Below, one piece after another: positions 45,069 to 55,689 of a DNA stretch of 64,000 nucleotides. Below the pieces are notes generated by a model. That model was not told the origin of the DNA. It searched no databases and saw only the letters and a list, made by a program, of their open reading frames with translations. The position numbers were made by a program, and so were the translations under genes. Numbering within the stretch: position 1 is the first letter of the stretch; each line of letters begins with the position of its first letter. The DNA comes from Rhynchopus sp. YZ270_cl-10. Lineage: Eukaryota; Euglenozoa; Diplonemea; Diplonemida; Diplonemidae. The stretch covers positions 682,001 through 746,000 of the forward strand of contig OZ037855.1 of assembly GCA_964035575.1 (NCBI GenBank), in the 5' to 3' direction.

Positions 45069-45100
45069 TTTTCTTTTTTGAATTTTGAACGTTTTCTTTT

Positions 45101-45150
45101 TTGCTGTAGTTTCGACAATCACCCGAGGATGGGTTCTGTACAGTTCGCCC
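45101..45150 (-). repeat. F5 module, long-loop variant
   Basis: Plus-sense TTTCGACAATCACCCGAG, GATGGGTTCTGTACAG. It starts only about 35 bp after an F4 copy. Confidence 0.55.
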
Positions 45151-45422
45151 GAAAGCTATTTTTTATCTCGAATTTTACGAAAATATACAAATTCATACAC
45201 TTTCAAAATATAAAAAAGAGAGAAAAAAACCGCCCCTGAAGTACCCAATCCACCACTTGAGTACAAAAAAAAAAGGGGGGCCGCTATAAAGCGCTAATCC
45301 AAACAGGCCAAGAAGTGCTGCCACTTCCCTCTGACAGAGCTAAAGAAACATTGGGATTAGCACCTTTTTATAGAAGCAGACGCGACACTGGCACAGGCTT
45401 TTCAAAAACAAAAAAACAAAAC

Positions 45423-45554
45423 AAAAACAGTAACTCTGATAGGTAAGGAAAAGGGGGAAAAAGGTGCATTGATTGCTCAATTACCCTGTTGGAGGGGATG
45501 GCGACCGTATCTTGAGGAACTATTTCTCCTTTTAAAGCTACACTTGTAGGTATA
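45423..45554. repeat. ~140-bp direct repeat, copy B
   Basis: The same blocks and order as 38044-38185, in the same orientation, about 7.4 kb away. Confidence 0.85.
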
Positions 45555-45901
45555 TAAAAAAAAAGTAAACAAAGATACCCTGCGATAGATGGTTGTCTCC
45601 ATAACAGAGCACAACACATCCTGCTTAGGGAAAAGGTGATGTTGATTAATTTTTATTTTTATTTTTTTTATTTTTTTTGAAAAAAGGGGGGAGCACAATT
45701 TGCGTTGAAAAGAGAACAATAGCACCTCTCCTCCGAACCCATACCCTCTCACGCGGAAGGAGAACTGGGGGGAGGCGAGGAGAAAGAAGGTTTGGACACT
45801 GGGTGTCCAGGGTCGTTATACCCCTGTATTTTTATTTTTTTTGCAAATTCTGTACGCAGGGGAGGTTCCCTGTTGGTGGGGTTAAAAAAAAAGTGAAAAA
45901 A

Positions 45902-45940
45902 GTTTGTAAGATGAACCTAAACCAAGCTAGGCCATCTGGA
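45902..45940 (-). repeat. F1 module with compensated outer stem
   Basis: In minus sense AGATGG pairs with TCATCT, so the usual G-U wobble is replaced by A-U. Confidence 0.7.
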
Positions 45941-45954
45941 CGAAAAGAAAAAAG

Positions 45955-45993
45955 ATTGAATTCGTGCAAACGCCTCTGGGACGTAGGCAACTA
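45955..45993 (-). repeat. F2 module
   Basis: Plus-sense TTCGTGCAAACGCCTCTGG then GACGTAGGCAAC, directly after an F1 copy. Confidence 0.6.
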
Positions 45994-46235
45994 AAAAAAT
46001 GTGTTCGGTGCGCCAAAAAAAAAAGTCCTTTCGAAGAAAAAGCCTTTTCTTTTTGTTTCCTTTTCCTTCCAAATGACGCTCCGCGAGCAACAAGGCCTTC
46101 CCCCCCACAGGGTGCCAAATGCAAATGGAGCCTTTATTGTTGCATTCTCGTGAGCATCTCTGGACACTATTTGTTTTTTTTTGTTGCGCGCGTAAAAAGT
46201 GAAAAGTTGTAAAGTGGAAGTGTGCCAATAACAAA

Positions 46236-46310
46236 GAGAAGTTGAAAGTGCAGCCATCCTCACCAGACACCCGGTGGACGCAGGCACGGACCTCCCCTGG
46301 GAGAGATCCA
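46236..46310 (-). repeat. F2 module, long form
   Basis: Plus-sense GAAGTTGAAAGTGCA, GGTGGACGCAGGCAC, then a CTCCCC/GGGAG hairpin. Confidence 0.65.
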
Positions 46311-46401
46311 ATAAAAGGGCAAAATCAGAACAAAAAAAAACACATCGAAGGATTCACAAATAGTAAAGTTTTACCACAAAAAAAAAAAAAACCAAAAAAA
46401 G

Positions 46402-46440
46402 AAGACGAATGTGCTTCACACGGGCACATAACATCTTTTA
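46402..46440 (-). repeat. F3 hairpin module, best folded copy
   Basis: In minus sense AAGATG / CGTCTT (one U-G pair) enclose a perfect ATGTGC / GCACAT stem with a 9-base loop. Confidence 0.7.
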
Positions 46441-46588
46441 AAGCGAAATATGGAATCGCTGAAGGGGGGGAGAGAGAGGGGAGAGAGAGGGGAGAGAGGG
46501 GACAGGGTTGGAGGGGAAACTTGAAAAGATAGATTGAGACATTGAAGCGCAATGCCCTGACCATCTCATTGTAGGGAAAAAAACAAGG

Positions 46589-46589
<1 letters not shown>

Positions 46590-46621
<32 letters not shown>
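46590..46621. repeat. T homopolymer, 32 bases
   Basis: An uninterrupted T run next to a repeat block containing GGGGTGTACC. Confidence 0.9.
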
Positions 46622-46622
<1 letters not shown>

Positions 46623-46710
46623 GAAAACAGGGTTTCCGCCAGGATTTGGGGTTTCCGAAATTGGGGTGTACCATGAAAACGACCCCCAAAAAAAAATTTT
46701 TCTCCCCGAA

Positions 46711-46750
46711 AAAGCGGTCGTCGCGCGCTTCGCGCGCGCCTCCCTGGCAG
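46711..46750. repeat. GC-rich hairpin repeat (inverted copy at 57153-57190)
   Basis: AAAGCGGTCGTC, then the palindrome GCGCGCTTCGCGCGC, then CTCCCTG. A nearly identical inverted copy lies 10.4 kb away. Confidence 0.8.
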
Positions 46751-46775
46751 ACACAGGTAAGCGTGCGGGGGGGTG

Positions 46776-47003
46776 CTACAAAAAATTTTTTTGGGGGGTT
46801 GAAAGGGCAGAAAGGGAGGCGCGAGATACACTCACTACCGGTTGAGGTGTCACTTCCACTGGCCGTATCGCCTCGTCAACCGTGGGAGGGGTCTCCTTCT
46901 TGACCAAGACAAGTCGGCTCTGCCGCAGCTTTGGCACAACTTTTTGGGTTTTAGCACCAGGCTTTTTAGCACCAGCTTTGATAGCAACCATGTTAAGCTT
47001 CAC
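46776..47003 (-). CDS. small coding-like ORF in the gene-poor tract
   Basis: A minus-strand frame of 75 codons (71 from the second Met). Residues ~5-55 have GC-rich, host-like codons and a coherent basic then acidic composition (KAGAKKPGAK... then VDEAIRPVEV). GTAGTG/GTGAGT donor-like sites follow around 46840, after which the frame runs into a repeat block. It may be a first exon, a small gene, or a fragment cut off by repeat insertion. No family is recognised. Confidence 0.35.
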   Translation of the reverse strand: MKLNMVAIKAGAKKPGAKTQKVVPKLRQSRLVLVKKETPPTVDEAIRPVEVTPQPVVSVSRASLSALSTPQKNFL

Positions 47004-47439
47004 AGCTGTGTTGTCTGGTAGAGGTGGTTCATTTAGAGGTCAGGGGTGGAAGCTTAACAAGGTAAAGGAGTCTTGTGAGAGGGTGATGGTATTTGCTTTT
47101 TTCATTGCATGGCGCTACACAGTGATTACAGCGCTGCCGTTGCAACATGTAATAGAAAGTGAATGCACTCGTCCCTTGCACCGAAGCCTCTTTAAAAAAA
47201 TGAGTAAGATGTCTTTAAAAAAGGGGCAATACACAGAAGTGTCAATGATAATATAGCAACATCAAATAGCCAGCAACACAGCGCCGCAGGCGCACGGTAC
47301 GCTACTTTTTCTTTTTTTCCCCTAGATTTTACCCCCCCTTTTCTTCCACTTCTTTTGACACAGCGAGACAAACGCTCTGCACGGTGGGGTCACATGACCA
47401 CGGGGGGTCATCTACAACCTCTAAAACCCCATTTTTCTC

Positions 47440-47523
47440 GGGGTGTACTTTGGTACACCCCGAATCCCTGTAAAAATCCAAATTTTTCCGGGGAAAATAT
47501 TGGGGTGTACCAAAGTACACCCC
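47440..47523. repeat. paired palindromes
   Basis: Two copies of GGGGTGTAC...GTACACCCC (47440-47461 and 47502-47523), each nearly self-complementary and the inverse of the other at the centre (TTT versus AAA). Confidence 0.8.
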
Positions 47524-47702
47524 GGTACACCTTGGCGGAAACTCTGGAAAAATTGTCTCGAAAAAGAAGGACCAAATATGTCTTAAAATGGATGCATGGT
47601 GACAACATTGGATGTGGGTGTGTGACCTTAGGACTTCGTCGTAACAGTGAAAAGCTCGTTAGAACTTTTGATACCACAGAAAATGCATTTTTTTTTTTTA
47701 AA

Positions 47703-47745
47703 GTTGGTAAAATGAACCCAAGCATAACACTTAGTCACACCAAGG
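47703..47745 (-). repeat. F1 module with wobble inner stem
   Basis: In minus sense CTAAG pairs with CTTGG through one U-G; GGTGTGA and TCATTTTACC remain pairable. Confidence 0.65.
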
Positions 47746-48043
47746 TATTCTGTGCTTACATAAAACAATACAATGACTATTTCGCAAAGAAAAACACACC
47801 TTACCCCCCTTTTTTGTGGCTGTAAACAATCGCGTTTATCGGCAAGGAGGACTACACCGGTTGAGGGCAGGCACCACGTTATGCATCCAAAAAAAATTTT
47901 TTTTGAGGGGAAATATTGGTATCACAGAGACAAAAAATCTTGCCGACAACTTTATAAAATAAAATCCAAAGAAGGGGAGGAAGGTGGTATGCCGCACGGA
48001 CTACACACCGTATACTTTTTGAGAACAAACAGACATTAAAAAA

Positions 48044-48090
48044 GGTTTGTAAGCTGAACCTAAGCCTCAAATGTACTTAGCCACCTTTAA
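48044..48090 (-). repeat. F1 hairpin module
   Basis: Plus-sense TTTGTAAGCTGAAC, CTAAGCCTC, then ACTTAGCCACCTTTAA. Confidence 0.75.
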
Positions 48091-48320
48091 AAAAAAACAC
48101 TGTTCTGTAGTATCGACCAAGCACCTCTGGCTAAGGACAGGGTGGGGTTATGTATAGGCAACTACACATTTCTGTTGGTAGAGTAAGTTTTTTTTTTTGG
48201 TAAAGTTCGTACCTAGAGAGTTCGTTCTGATTTTTTTACTTTTTTACTTGGTCTTTTAAAACCTTGGGGAGGGGGTAGAGTAGAGGCACTTCATCCTCTT
48301 CTCCCTAGAAGAAAGGAAAA

Positions 48321-48411
48321 TACAGTAGGACATTGGCGACCAAAAAAAAAGTCGCCAAAAATTTTTTGCAAGAAACCCCAATTTGGTCGCCAAGTTTCTT
48401 GTCATACTGTA
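48321..48411. mobile_element. 91-bp TA-flanked MITE (Tc1/mariner-pogo-like)
   Basis: It begins TACAGTAGGACATTGGCGACC and ends GGTCGCCAAG...GTCATACTGTA, with TA at both ends. CAGTA-type ends with TA duplication resemble pogo/Tigger elements. The interior is only A/T-rich spacer plus a second GTCGCCAA block. Confidence 0.7.
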
Positions 48412-48689
48412 GACATCTAGGTTCGTTTTGCATTTTTTTCCCCCCTGGCAACAAAGAACGCATTGCAGGCGATGTTCTCCATCACTAAAGGAATAGGATA
48501 TGAACAGACAGCACACCTTGTCCCAAGAGTGTGGCAGAGATGTTGATGATAGCAGCTCTGGTCTGACCTTTGTTTTTGTAGATTTTTTGAAATAAATGGA
48601 AATGGCTGTGACCGCTCTTCAGCCTGGCCATGCATGAGAAGAAGGTGGTAAAATTCACTAGCGTAACAAAAAAAAAAAAGGACGATTTT

Positions 48690-48729
48690 TAGAAGATGAC
48701 CCTAAGCCTCTACTTAGTCACCTTGATTG
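48690..48729 (-). repeat. F1 hairpin module
   Basis: In minus sense AAGGTGA, CTAAG / CTTAG, then GGTCATCTTC. The inner stem is 5 bp. Confidence 0.75.
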
Positions 48730-49001
48730 TAAAGGAAGCTTCACCTATAACAATTTCTAGAAAACCAAACCATTCTAAAAATTAGGAAAATCCCCGATTT
48801 TTTTTTTGGTTTTTTTCTTTGTTGTCGCTATTTTGAAAAATTAATGTTCATTAAAATGTTGCCCGTAAAGAAGTAACCTTTATCGAACGGAAGGTTGTCA
48901 TCATTGAAGGCAACGACCTTTCGCTCAAATACACACAATATTTGCAGGCAACTCACCCACAGCACTACAAAGGACAATCTTTAACAGGACTTTATAAAAT
49001 T

Positions 49002-49042
49002 TGTTTGTAAGATGAGCCAAGCCTCACAGTGCGCAGACTTGA
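49002..49042 (-). repeat. F1 module, diverged right side
   Basis: It keeps TTTGTAAGATGAGCCAAGCCTC; the right half has drifted (GCGCAGACTTGAC). Confidence 0.5.
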
Positions 49043-50509
49043 CAAGAATGGCTATTCACTGCACAGTTGACAGCATTACATTTTGCCGAACTTCATCTTG
49101 TGGGATCAACCCAAGGGAAAATGGGAAAAATGGGAAAGGGGAAAAGGAGAAGTACTCAGAGGACCGTTTTTTTGCCCCACTACATCGACTATATAACAAT
49201 AGTCTAACCCACCTTGGTGGGAGGGTCTGTGTTCAACTCTGTAAGCCGAAGCATTTTGTGCATAAGGTAGACGTAGTTCGTCCGACCCTGCGTTTTTGAG
49301 TTTTGTTTTCAAACCCTCTCAAAAACAAAAAATGCCACACACTTTGAGCATAAATTTCTGGAGTGTGTGGAGAAGAGGTTCGGGGGAGCGGAACACCCAG
49401 TACTTATTTGAAAAATTTTTTTTTTTTTGGAAAACATGGATAAACATAGTATGTGTCACACTGACCGATACAACTCGAGACAACAAAAATATAACATTTT
49501 TTCTTTTTTTTTGGATTTGCATTAGCTTTTTTTGGGGCAGTGATTAATGTGCAACAATGTTGGGGAAAACAAGCTAACTTACACCAACAGGGATCTATAA
49601 AAAACACACTTTTTATCACTATGCAAAAATATCAAAACGACGTGCATGGGGAACGAGGGGGGTGAAAAACGCAACTTCTTCTCAAATGGAACTGAAGTTG
49701 AACGAACGTGCCTGGTGCTGGTCTTGCTCCCCTTCTCTCCTCCAGGGGGGCAAGTCTGAGCCCCAAGAACATCGCTGTGAATTGTTAATAAAAACAACAC
49801 TCCCAACTTCCACCGGGTCAGGTGCGCTAACGTGGTCTCGTTCAGCTCTGAAAAGCAAAAAAAAAAAATATAAAAAAAACACGCAGGGGTGAGGGTGAAT
49901 ATTCTCTTGTGGGGCTTGTTTGCTCTGAGAGAACGGAACTTTAAAATAAAATGAAAAACACTCACAAAAGAATGTGTCTCCTGACATATCGAGCAACAGT
50001 AGTAGTTTCCGCTGGACGAGACGTCTCGGTGACGGTCAAGCTTTCAAAATGAAATTCGAAAAAAAAAAAAAAAAAAAAAAAACTGAAAACTTGCCACATG
50101 AACAATCTCGCATTTAAGGGACCCATAAAACAAAACAAAATAATGGGGGTGTCCCGTGTCTCAAAAAAATTGAGAAGTCGAGTTTTAAAAAAAGCAACAA
50201 AAAAAAAAAACTTGCAGAGAGCAAAGTAGCAGGTAAAATTAACAAAAAATCCTTGCTAGAAAGAAGAATATTAAAATAAAAAAAAAAACTCGAAAAGTGT
50301 TGGAAGTGCAGGACATCTCTGTCTGCAGATGCAGACGGCATTGCCCTCAACTCGTGGCATTTGTTGAACACTGTATTGCCTTACACACGAGGGAAACTGC
50401 GACAGACAGTTTGTGGTTATCCCCCGATCGGCCCTACCCAAAAACAGGGAAGGGGGAAACAGTCGCAAAATAAAATATTGAGGAAGGGAATTCTGTTTTT
50501 TTTTTTTTT

Positions 50510-50575
50510 TTTTTTGAAAAATTGTTGAAATAGTGTAGTTGCCACCTGTGCAAAGCACCACTGTCATTTTTCTGT
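50510..50575 (-). repeat. F4 module
   Basis: Plus-sense TTTTGAAAAATTGTTGAAA, TAGTGTAGTTGCCACC, TGTGCAAAGCACCACTG. Confidence 0.65.
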
Positions 50576-50738
50576 GTCTACAATGGCCTAAGCGCACCCA
50601 GAGTGGAAAGCCTAGGGTCTGTACTCAATGTTTTGCCGAAGCCTTATTTTTGCTTTTGTTTCGTTGTGTTAAAACAAACTTAGTTGTGTAGTATCGGCAC
50701 CCAATGTGCTATTAACTATGACAACAGTGTGTTTTTCT

Positions 50739-50795
50739 TTTTGAAAACTTGGTTGTATTAGTGTAGCCACCCGAGAGTGTGCTCCACTATTTTAT
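50739..50795 (-). repeat. F5 module
   Basis: Plus-sense TTTTGAAAACTTGGTTGTA, TTAGTGTAGCCACCCGAG, GTGCTCCACTA. TAGTG / CACTA form the outer stem. Confidence 0.75.
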
Positions 50796-51077
50796 TTTGA
50801 ACTTATACAGTGTCTTATCCAGGAAATCTACAACTCCCCTTCCTCTATGCAAGAACGAAAAATGCAGTGCAGACAGGGGAGTATCGATAATAAAGATTAA
50901 AAGAAAATACAAAAAAAGAGATAGGAAGTTTTTTAGTGATCAGACAAAGAAAAAAATGTCAAGATCAAGGGCGACGAGCAGCATGGTAAGTTCCGTACAA
51001 CGAGGTACAAACAGATCGTGTGCTGCCCTTCAGTGAAGGACAATGAAGAATAAAGAAGATAAAAAGGGGGCTTTTTT

Positions 51078-51113
51078 TGTAAGATGAACCTAAGCCAAGG
51101 GCATAGTCACCTA
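51078..51113 (-). repeat. F1 module
   Basis: Plus-sense TTGTAAGATGAAC, CTAAGCC, then GCATAGTCACC. Confidence 0.7.
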
Positions 51114-51185
51114 CACAAAAATGAGGTGAGATGGGAAGGAATTTTTTTTGTAAGGTAGTGTCAATAATCACCATAAAAGAAAAAG

Positions 51186-51233
51186 GTTTATAAGATGAAC
51201 CTAAGCTCGTGCTTAGCCATCTTGATCACAATC
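51186..51233 (-). repeat. F1 module, best compensated copy
   Basis: In minus sense GATTGTGATCA, AAGATGG, CTAAGC, ACGA, GCTTAG, GT, TCATCTT. The outer stem has A-U where most copies have G-U. Confidence 0.85.
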
Positions 51234-51465
51234 AAAAAAAGAAGTAAAAAGACAGGAGTAAAAGAATGCAAAGAAGATCTTCACAAAGAAGAGAGTGGGT
51301 CAGTAATTATTTTTTGAAGGAAAATAAAAAAAAAAGAAAAGAAAAAAAAAATACAGGAAAATGGGATATTTTCTCCCCCATTACACTCTCTCAGAATGCT
51401 GAGCACAGTTCTATAGAGAAATGCGTATTTTGTAAGGAGCCAAAGGGGCTCTTGATTTTTTTTTT

Positions 51466-51520
51466 CTTTTTTGAAATTTTGATTGCAATAGTGTAAACAT
51501 CCGAGGATGGGCTACACTAC
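51466..51520 (-). repeat. F5 module
   Basis: Plus-sense TTTTGAAATTTTGATTGCA, ATAGTGTAAACATCCGAG, GATGGGCTACACTA. Confidence 0.65.
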
Positions 51521-51547
51521 CTTTAGTTTTGATGAATAAAAAAAAAA

Positions 51548-51600
51548 ACTGTGTTGTAAACAGTGTAGCTTTTTGCCACCTTGGTGCAAAGCGTCGCTTC
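51548..51600 (-). repeat. F4 module, diverged
   Basis: It keeps ACAGTGTAGCT, TTGCCACC and GGTGCAAAGCGTC. Confidence 0.5.
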
Positions 51601-51631
51601 TGTTAGCCACGACACGTTTTTTTTGTTTTTG

Positions 51632-51690
51632 TTTTTGAAAACTTGGTTGTATTAGTGTAGACACCCGAGGATGAACTCCACTATACAAAA
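51632..51690 (-). repeat. F5 module
   Basis: Plus-sense TTTTGAAAACTTGGTTGTA, TTAGTGTAGACACCCGAG, GATGAACTCCACTATAC. Nearly identical to the 50.74- and 54.33-kb copies. Confidence 0.8.
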
Positions 51691-51847
51691 TGTTTTTGTT
51701 TTGTTTTTGTCGTAACAATTTGTGACAGGCTACATCCAAAAACTAGGGTGAATAAAAAAGTGCAAAATCATCTCTCGAGGAAGGGTATCAAAAGTCCCAC
51801 CCCCCCTGAAAGTTTTGCAATTCATTGGTGGTCGAAAAAAGAGGGCT

Positions 51848-51880
51848 GGTAAGGTGAACCTTGGCATGTTTAGCCACATT
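51848..51880 (-). repeat. F1 module, diverged
   Basis: GGTAAGGTGAACC, TTGGCATG, TTTAGCCACATT; the inner stem is weak. Confidence 0.5.
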
Positions 51881-52890
51881 AGAAGAGAGAAGAAAATGTC
51901 TTCAGCGAAGAAACGATAAATAAATGAAATTGAAAAAAAAAAAGGGTGCAAAACGACTTGAACGCAGACACCATAAGAGGTAGCTTCCCTCTATTTTACT
52001 AGGCTTTCTTGTTTTTGTTTTTTTTCTGTTCGCTTTTTTGTTTTTTTCTTTCCAAAAATCTCTCAAGTAACCACAAGCTGCCACACACAGCCGTCTTCTG
52101 AGAGGTTGCCACACAGCCGGCCGCAACAATTCTATGTGCGGCCCTATGGGAGACATAATCAGCCAAATTGGCTTTTCTTTCCTTTTCATTTTAATACTCT
52201 TGCTCCTCCATCTTGTCGTTTATTTGCGTTGTACTTTTACATTTTTTTTTTTTTTTGTTTTCGTTTTCGACAGTCGCCTATCCGGGGACTGTTCACAACA
52301 TTGCCCCAAAAAGGCTACTCGTAATGAATTTCAATAAAATATAGATACAATGTTTTATGATCTGACAATCGCTCATATGGGGTGGGAACTATTTGGTGTC
52401 CTCATATGGAAAAGACAGCTAGGGTTTGTCACAAGAAGGTGACCTCATGTGTGCATGGGCATCCCACTATTTTTTTTTCCAATTGAGGTCATGTGCGCGA
52501 TTTTTTTTAAAATGCAGAATCATAAATTCGCGTACGGATTAGCTCGCAGGCAGATCAAACAAAAAGTTACAAAAAAAAAAATTGATACTGTCCGACTCCA
52601 ATAACTTGAATAAGAGAGACACGTGGACTAGTAATACAAAACAAAACAAATAAAATACAAAAAAAATAAAAACTAAAATTTAGTAAAAAGCTGTTATTTT
52701 CATGCAATAGAATTGAAACCGCAGAAACAGTAAATTACAGCTGGATACAGCAGAACAAAAAAGGTACATAACATAGGTAAGAAAATCGTATCGACCCTCT
52801 GTACTCAGGGCTTGGTAAGCATCGGGTATGATCGAAGCGCGTTTGTTTTTTGTTCCTACGTTTTAAATTTTCTGCGGATAAACAGAACAG

Positions 52891-52935
52891 TTTATAGGAC
52901 GAATGGTACTAAGCTTTCTCGTGCATAGCGACCTG
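52891..52935 (-). repeat. F1 module, diverged
   Basis: It keeps TTTATAGGACGAAT, ACTAAGC, then GTGCATAGCGACCTG. Confidence 0.55.
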
Positions 52936-53682
52936 AATAAACACTGTTTATTACCACCGAAATGAGTAGTGAACTGCGCTTGCTACAAAGAGACAAGGGA
53001 ATAGGTTGTTTTGCCACAAGGCACCCACCTGCAAAACGTTTTGCATCTGTAAAATCAGAATCAAAACTGTTGCTGGCATTGGTGCTTTGGATAGGGTAAA
53101 GGAATATAGAGCTATAGCGCTGACGAAGGTTTTCTATAAAATAAAAAAAAAACGTTCGCAGCAAATAAAACAAAACAATAATAAATAAATAAACATAGAG
53201 GAACAAAGAAATGATGATGTGAAAAGGGTCACAACAGTACCATTAATAATAAACACAACAACACCTTCAGTACTTTGGTACCCTCTCCGTTTTTTTTAGG
53301 AATTTAAAGCAACAGGGTGGGACGTAGTACATGGGTATTTGGATTGCAGGTTTTATTGGGAAAGGGAAGAGAGGAGGGTGGAGTTGAATGAAAGATGTGT
53401 GCGTATTATGAATTTAGATCATGTAGAGTTTTTTTTTAAAAAAAAGAGAAGCAAAACATGTTTGGCGCACTCGGTTACGATAATATAAAAGCGTACACAC
53501 CCCCTCAAAGGGGGGTGACCACTTTTTTTGCTTACACCAAATCAGTCTGATTCAGAAATCTGAAAAGAGAGCAAATAGCAAAGACGAGAAGAAAGCAAAC
53601 AAAAAACACACATATACTTGTGATGAGGGTATTTATTGGACCACCAGCACGAAAAGCATCGCTACTCTCAGTTTTTGCCTTT

Positions 53683-53735
53683 TTTTGAAAAATTGCCAAC
53701 GTGTAGACACCACCTGTGTGAACCCCACCAGTAGT
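53683..53735 (-). repeat. F4 module, diverged
   Basis: TTTTTTTGAAAAATTGCC, GTGTAGACACCACCTGTGTG. Confidence 0.5.
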
Positions 53736-53947
53736 CAGCAGTCGTCTCCCTCTCGTTTCGAGGATGCCGCTACAATTTTTCTGTCACTCCGCCAAAAAAA
53801 AGCAAAGACCAGCGATGTTCACTCTATGAAAAAGAAAAAAGAAAAAGAAGGAATAGCAATCCGAAAAGATGGCATGTCTCACGGACATGCACATCTATAA
53901 AAAAAAAACGGGGAAATTCGGAAAAAATCCCTCATTTTATATTATAT

Positions 53948-53985
53948 TTTGGAAGTATCATGAACACCCGAAGATGTGCTCCATT
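53948..53985 (-). repeat. F5 module, short
   Basis: TATCATGAACACCCGAAG, ATGTGCTCCATTTTTT. Confidence 0.5.
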
Positions 53986-54269
53986 TTTTTTTTTTTTTTG
54001 TGTGAAATGTGGTATTTTTAAAAGAAAAGAAACATGAAAAACATGAAAAGGGACCCTCGCAGGCTGGGCTCTGCACATCTTGGTATAAGAACAAGGCGGC
54101 AAGGTGGACATGAAAAACATGACACGAAGCCTACCGAGGCCGATCCCCAGTTTTGACATCGGTCTGTTGATTAAACGGGAGGTGTTCCGCATTTTTTTTA
54201 TAATATTTTTTGAAAAAAGTGGATGGGGGTAAAAGTACAACAGTATAAAGTACGCACCACAAGAGAAAA

Positions 54270-54310
54270 GTTGTTCACATGATCCAAAGCCTCTCTGTGC
54301 TTAGTTACCC
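54270..54310 (-). repeat. F1 module
   Basis: AAGCCTCTCTGTGCTTAGTTACC keeps the right half and loop; the left outer arm has drifted. An F5 copy follows 20 bp later. Confidence 0.6.
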
Positions 54311-54329
54311 ATAAAAAGAAAGCCTTTTT

Positions 54330-54384
54330 TTTGAAAACTTGGTTGTATTAGTGCAGACACCCGTGGATGAGCTCACCACACTTG
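54330..54384 (-). repeat. F5 module
   Basis: TTTTGAAAACTTGGTTGTA, TTAGTGCAGACACCCGTG, GATGAGCTCACCACAC. Confidence 0.75.
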
Positions 54385-54873
54385 ACCTTTTTTTAAATTT
54401 TTTTTGGTGAAACAGCGTGACACCAACACCAAATAAACTATTTAAAAAAAAAATCGTTTTCATTGCTACCCTTCAACTCGTCAGCATCAAATTACCAAAT
54501 GATGAGCGTGAGATATGCGTTATTAAAAGAATAGAATCCTTCATTTCAAGCCTCCTTTATGTACAACTATTTTTTTTTTTTAATCAGAAAGGACGGGACG
54601 GAAGATATGTGAAAGAGCAATGCCTTGAGACACGCTCATCCTTTTAAAAAAAGGTAATTATTGCAGATTCCCAATGGATCCACAAAACCCTTTTCTTTTC
54701 AACAAACCAAAAACACGATATCTAAGGCTTTCCTCCCTCCCTTTTTTTCCAGAATCATAAGAGAAAGGCATCTTGGTGATATGGTGCTTGACCTTGCAGG
54801 CATCTCCGATATGTGTTGGTAGAGGGTAACACTGCATGAACAAAATCAAAACAATAAATAATATACGCACTAG

Positions 54874-54968
54874 CAAGAGAGAGAGAGAGAGAGAGAGAAA
54901 AGAGATAAGAGGGTGCAAAGCACATATGCAAAGAGAAAAATAAAACAAATAGAGAGAGAGAGAGAAAG
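54874..54968. repeat. (GA)n microsatellite tracts
   Basis: Two purine-dinucleotide tracts, about 54878-54898 and 54951-54964. Confidence 0.85.
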
Positions 54969-55689
54969 AGAGAAAAAGAACAGTGTTTATTCCAGGGAAG
55001 GGGAGGGGAGGGAAACACTATAGGGGGTTACAAAAAAATTAATAATCGATAAATCTGTTGGGATCTGCTTCACCTGGTCTCTCGGTGGATTTGTGCATTT
55101 TTTTTCTCCCTTTTTTCTTTTTTTTTGTTTCTTTTGTATCAACTATCAAAAAGGTAGTATCTGATAGACAAAAAAATAGTTGATCTCTTGTGATAAGCTT
55201 AGTGAAGAACAAACAAACGGAAACAATCAGGGCAAAGGGCAACGAGAGGTCGCTTGATGGTGGAGGTGACCCACCTTTTTTTACAACGCCCCCCATTTTT
55301 TTCTTCCCTTTCCTACCCTCCCCCTCTCACCTTCTCTCCCTCATTTCCTTGCTACCATTCTTCCTTTTTTCCATGAACTGTTCGAACGTGAACTTCGTTG
55401 CGTCTGCAATTGATGGCTTGGAGCCAAGGTATTGCCAGTTCACGTAAAAAAAAAATGGGTCAGGGAGTAGACAAGGGGAGAAGGGACATAAGGGAAACAA
55501 GCGATTTTAATTTTAAAAAAAATTAGAATCAGGCAAACCCCTTTCTTTTTTGGCCAGTATGAGGACTGACACGACACATTGAATGGACCGTTTTCAACAC
55601 ACCTTACTTCAGCAGAACTTACACAAAAGGGGGGAATAAATTGGTTCAGCGTTTTTTTTTTTTTTAAAGGTGTACTTTTATAAAGTAAA

